Of a stretch of DNA of 14,832 bases, positions 13,178 through 14,832 are shown in pieces (the first letter of the stretch is position 1; every line of letters begins with the position of its first letter). Where the stretch lies: the NCBI GenBank assembly GCA_902493145.1, contig CABUOA010000039.1:1-14832 (forward strand), in the 5' to 3' direction. The stretch comes from an uncultured Collinsella sp. GTDB taxonomy: Bacteria; Actinomycetota; Coriobacteriia; Coriobacteriales; Coriobacteriaceae. The notes beneath the pieces were generated by a model, which made no database searches, was not told the DNA's origin, and was given only the letters and a program-made list of their open reading frames with translations. The translations under genes and the position numbers were made by a program.

Positions 13178-14027
13178 ATTTGAGTTCAACAAGGGCAAGA
13201 TGGTCCCGTACCCTTCTGGCGCCATCGTTCCCGATCGCGACCTGGGCCAGCGCCCGGCACTCGAGTGCATCCACCTGGGCATTGAGTTCGGCGGCCTCAA
13301 GGCGGTCGACGACTTTAGCCTGACTATCGGCAAGACCGAGATCGCCGGTCTGATCGGTCCCAACGGTGCCGGTAAGACCACGGTCTTCAACCTGCTCACC
13401 AAGGTATACCAGCCCACGCACGGCACCATCCTGCTTGACGGCGAGGACACCTCGGGCAAGTCGGTCTATCAGGTCAACCGTATGGGCATCGCCCGTACCT
13501 TCCAGAACATCCGTCTGTTCAACACCATGACGGTGGAGGATAACGTTAAGGTCGGCCTGCACAACCAAGATCGCTACTCCGGTTTTGAGGGCGTGCTGCG
13601 CCTGCCGACGTACTGGAAGCACGAGAAGGCCGCCCACGAGCGCGCCATGGAGCTGCTGTCCATTTTTGACATGGAGCATCTGGCAAATGAACAGGCCGGC
13701 TCGCTGCCTTATGGCGCTCAGCGTCGTCTGGAGATTGTCCGCGCGCTTGCCACCAACCCCAAGCTACTGCTGCTCGACGAGCCTGCCGCCGGCATGAACC
13801 CGTCCGAGACCGCGGAGCTCATGGAGAACATCGTCAAGATCCGCGACACCTTTGGCATCGCTATCATGCTTATCGAGCATGATATGTCGCTCGTTATGAA
13901 CATCTGCGAGGGCATCTGCGTGCTTAACTTTGGCAAGGTCATCGCCAAGGGTACGGCCGAAGAGATCCAGAACAACGATGCCGTTATCGAGGCATATCTG
14001 GGCAAGCAGGATAAGGGGGAGAACTAA
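13167..14027 (+). CDS. livG: Branched-chain amino-acid ABC transporter ATPase LivG
   Basis: This is one of two cytoplasmic nucleotide-binding subunits that power LivHM, 286 residues. It has Walker A GPNGAGKT (64-71), Q-loop Gln113 in ARTFQNIRLF, a LivG-type signature SLPYGAQRRLEI (179-190) in place of canonical LSGGQ, Walker B LLLLDEP (200-206) and switch His238 (IEHDM). About 30 residues (MPSKFEFNKG to about RP30) precede the ABC domain, longer than the short leader of E. coli LivG. The start at 13167 is fixed by a perfect AAGGAGGTG (13151-13159) 7 nt upstream; the frame is open nine codons further but without an SD. It overlaps the livM stop, and livF begins directly after its TAA. Confidence 0.95.
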   Translation: MPSKFEFNKGKMVPYPSGAIVPDRDLGQRPALECIHLGIEFGGLKAVDDFSLTIGKTEIAGLIGPNGAGKTTVFNLLTKVYQPTHGTILLDGEDTSGKSVYQVNRMGIARTFQNIRLFNTMTVEDNVKVGLHNQDRYSGFEGVLRLPTYWKHEKAAHERAMELLSIFDMEHLANEQAGSLPYGAQRRLEIVRALATNPKLLLLDEPAAGMNPSETAELMENIVKIRDTFGIAIMLIEHDMSLVMNICEGICVLNFGKVIAKGTAEEIQNNDAVIEAYLGKQDKGEN

Positions 14028-14741
14028 ATGGCAGAGCCGATGCTTTCCGTCTACAACATCAACGTCTGGTACGGCGCCATCCACGCCATCAAGGACATCT
14101 CCTTTAACGTTAACGAGGGCGAGATCGTGGCTCTGATCGGCGCGAACGGCGCTGGCAAGTCCACAACGCTCAAGACCGTCTCGGGCCTGCTGCGCTCCAA
14201 GACCGGCTCCATCAAGTTTATGGGCGAGGACATTACCCATACGCCCGCTGATAAGCTGGTTGGTAAGGGACTGGCTCAGGTTCCCGAGGGACGTCGCGCC
14301 TTTTTGCAGATGACGGTTGAGGAGAACCTGGAGATGGGCGCCTATACGCAGCCCAAGTCCACGGTGGCTCCGGGCCTTGAGCGCGTCTACGAGCAGTTCC
14401 CGCGCCTGAAGGAGCGCCGTCGCCAGGTCGCCGGCACCCTTTCGGGCGGCGAACAGCAGATGCTCGTTATGGGCCGCGCCCTTATGAGCAACCCCAAGCT
14501 GCTCATGCTCGACGAGCCTTCCATGGGCTTGGCACCGATTCTGATTGAGCAGATCTTCCAGATTGTCGAGGATCTGCACAAGGCCGGCACCACGGTGCTT
14601 CTGGTCGAGCAAAACGCACAGATGGCTCTTTCCATCGCCACGCGCGGCTACGTGCTCGAGACCGGCAAGATCACCATGACCGGCACCGGCCAAGAGCTCC
14701 TGCACGACGACAACGTCCGCAAAGCATATCTTGGTGGTTAG
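14028..14741 (+). CDS. livF: Branched-chain amino-acid ABC transporter ATPase LivF
   Basis: This is the second nucleotide-binding subunit, 237 residues, the usual LivF length. It has Walker A GANGAGKST (38-46), Q-loop Gln84 in GLAQVPEGRRAF, signature LSGGEQQ (138-144) and Walker B LLMLDEP (158-164). The switch region reads VEQNA (193-197), with Gln195 where most ABC ATPases have His; that substitution is normal for LivF. LivG and LivF are expected to form a heterodimer. The SD is AAGGGGGAG (about 14013-14021) inside livG, and the ATG follows the livG TAA with no gap. It is the last gene of the cluster, with a hairpin 5 nt after its stop. Confidence 0.96.
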   Translation: MAEPMLSVYNINVWYGAIHAIKDISFNVNEGEIVALIGANGAGKSTTLKTVSGLLRSKTGSIKFMGEDITHTPADKLVGKGLAQVPEGRRAFLQMTVEENLEMGAYTQPKSTVAPGLERVYEQFPRLKERRRQVAGTLSGGEQQMLVMGRALMSNPKLLMLDEPSMGLAPILIEQIFQIVEDLHKAGTTVLLVEQNAQMALSIATRGYVLETGKITMTGTGQELLHDDNVRKAYLGG

Positions 14742-14745
14742 ATAG

Positions 14746-14771
14746 TTACGGCGTTTTACCAAACGCCGTAA
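14746..14771. terminator. Hairpin at end of the liv operon
   Basis: A perfect 11-bp stem TTACGGCGTTT/AAACGCCGTAA (14746-14756 with 14761-14771) has a 4-nt loop and starts 5 nt after the livF stop. Neither strand shows a T-run after it, so it is not a textbook intrinsic terminator. It may act as a 3'-end stabiliser or a shared end signal between convergent genes. The minus-strand reading frame of the right edge ends inside it. Confidence 0.6.
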
Positions 14772-14832
14772 TCAGTCGACGCTGCAAGCCCGCCAGGGCG
14801 GCAATCTGCCTTTCAACTTCGGCGGCATGACC
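14746..14832 (-). CDS. Partial C-terminus of a convergent gene, function unknown
   Basis: Read on the minus strand, the last 28 codons of a frame run from the right edge to TAA at 14748-14746. The translated end contains AEVERQIAALAGLQRRLITA, an amphipathic helix with Leu/Ile spacing, followed by FGKTP. It looks protein-like, and its stop sits exactly in the shared hairpin, as expected for a convergent neighbour. Similar helices end type I restriction specificity subunits and many regulators, so no function can be assigned. Only 87 nt are visible. Confidence 0.45.
   Translation of the reverse strand, partial: GHAAEVERQIAALAGLQRRLITAFGKTP

Overview
The window is high-GC and compact, and looks like the chromosome of a gut Actinobacterium of the class Coriobacteriia, most likely Collinsella or a close relative. 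This placement is inferred from base composition, the single-chain Firmicutes-type PurL, the Tat-type lipoprotein binding proteins and the gene order. No database search was possible. Everything identifiable is core or nutritional metabolism. I found no phage, transposon, CRISPR, toxin or defence system, and no convincing undescribed multi-gene system.

Left part (1-5840): a full-length single-chain purL (FGAM synthase) lies on the minus strand. A 184-bp divergent intergenic region separates it from a plus-strand Kef/NapA-type (CPA2) cation:proton antiporter. Behind the antiporter, where it converges with the next gene, lies the most unusual DNA of the window: six ~16-bp repeat units in strictly alternating orientation (5614-5786), organised like a BIME/REP array, followed by a strong bidirectional terminator.

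Middle (5883-8190, minus strand): a short-chain dehydrogenase whose length and many sequence blocks resemble BaiA-type hydroxysteroid dehydrogenases, and a homoserine dehydrogenase (hom) with a C-terminal ACT domain and its own terminator. Each has its own upstream region, so they are probably separate transcription units.

Right part (8442-14741, plus strand): a complete branched-chain amino-acid (LIV-I/HAAT) ABC importer. Two tandem paralogous binding lipoproteins (livJ-like) are followed by permeases livH and livM and ATPases livG and livF. Both binding proteins have Tat-like twin-arginine signals and a lipobox. The last four genes are tightly packed: 9 nt between livH and livM, an 11-nt livM/livG overlap, and livF starting directly after the livG stop. 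The binding proteins are set apart by long leaders and hairpins, which suggests they are expressed at levels different from the membrane complex. The 271-bp leader of the second binding protein is AT-rich and full of inverted repeats. A hairpin follows livF and overlaps the last codons of a convergent minus-strand reading frame that runs off the right edge.

Together, hom (entry to threonine, isoleucine and methionine synthesis) and the LIV importer (uptake of leucine, isoleucine and valine) cover synthesis and uptake of related amino acids. They are divergently arranged around 8191-8441, but no shared regulator is encoded here.
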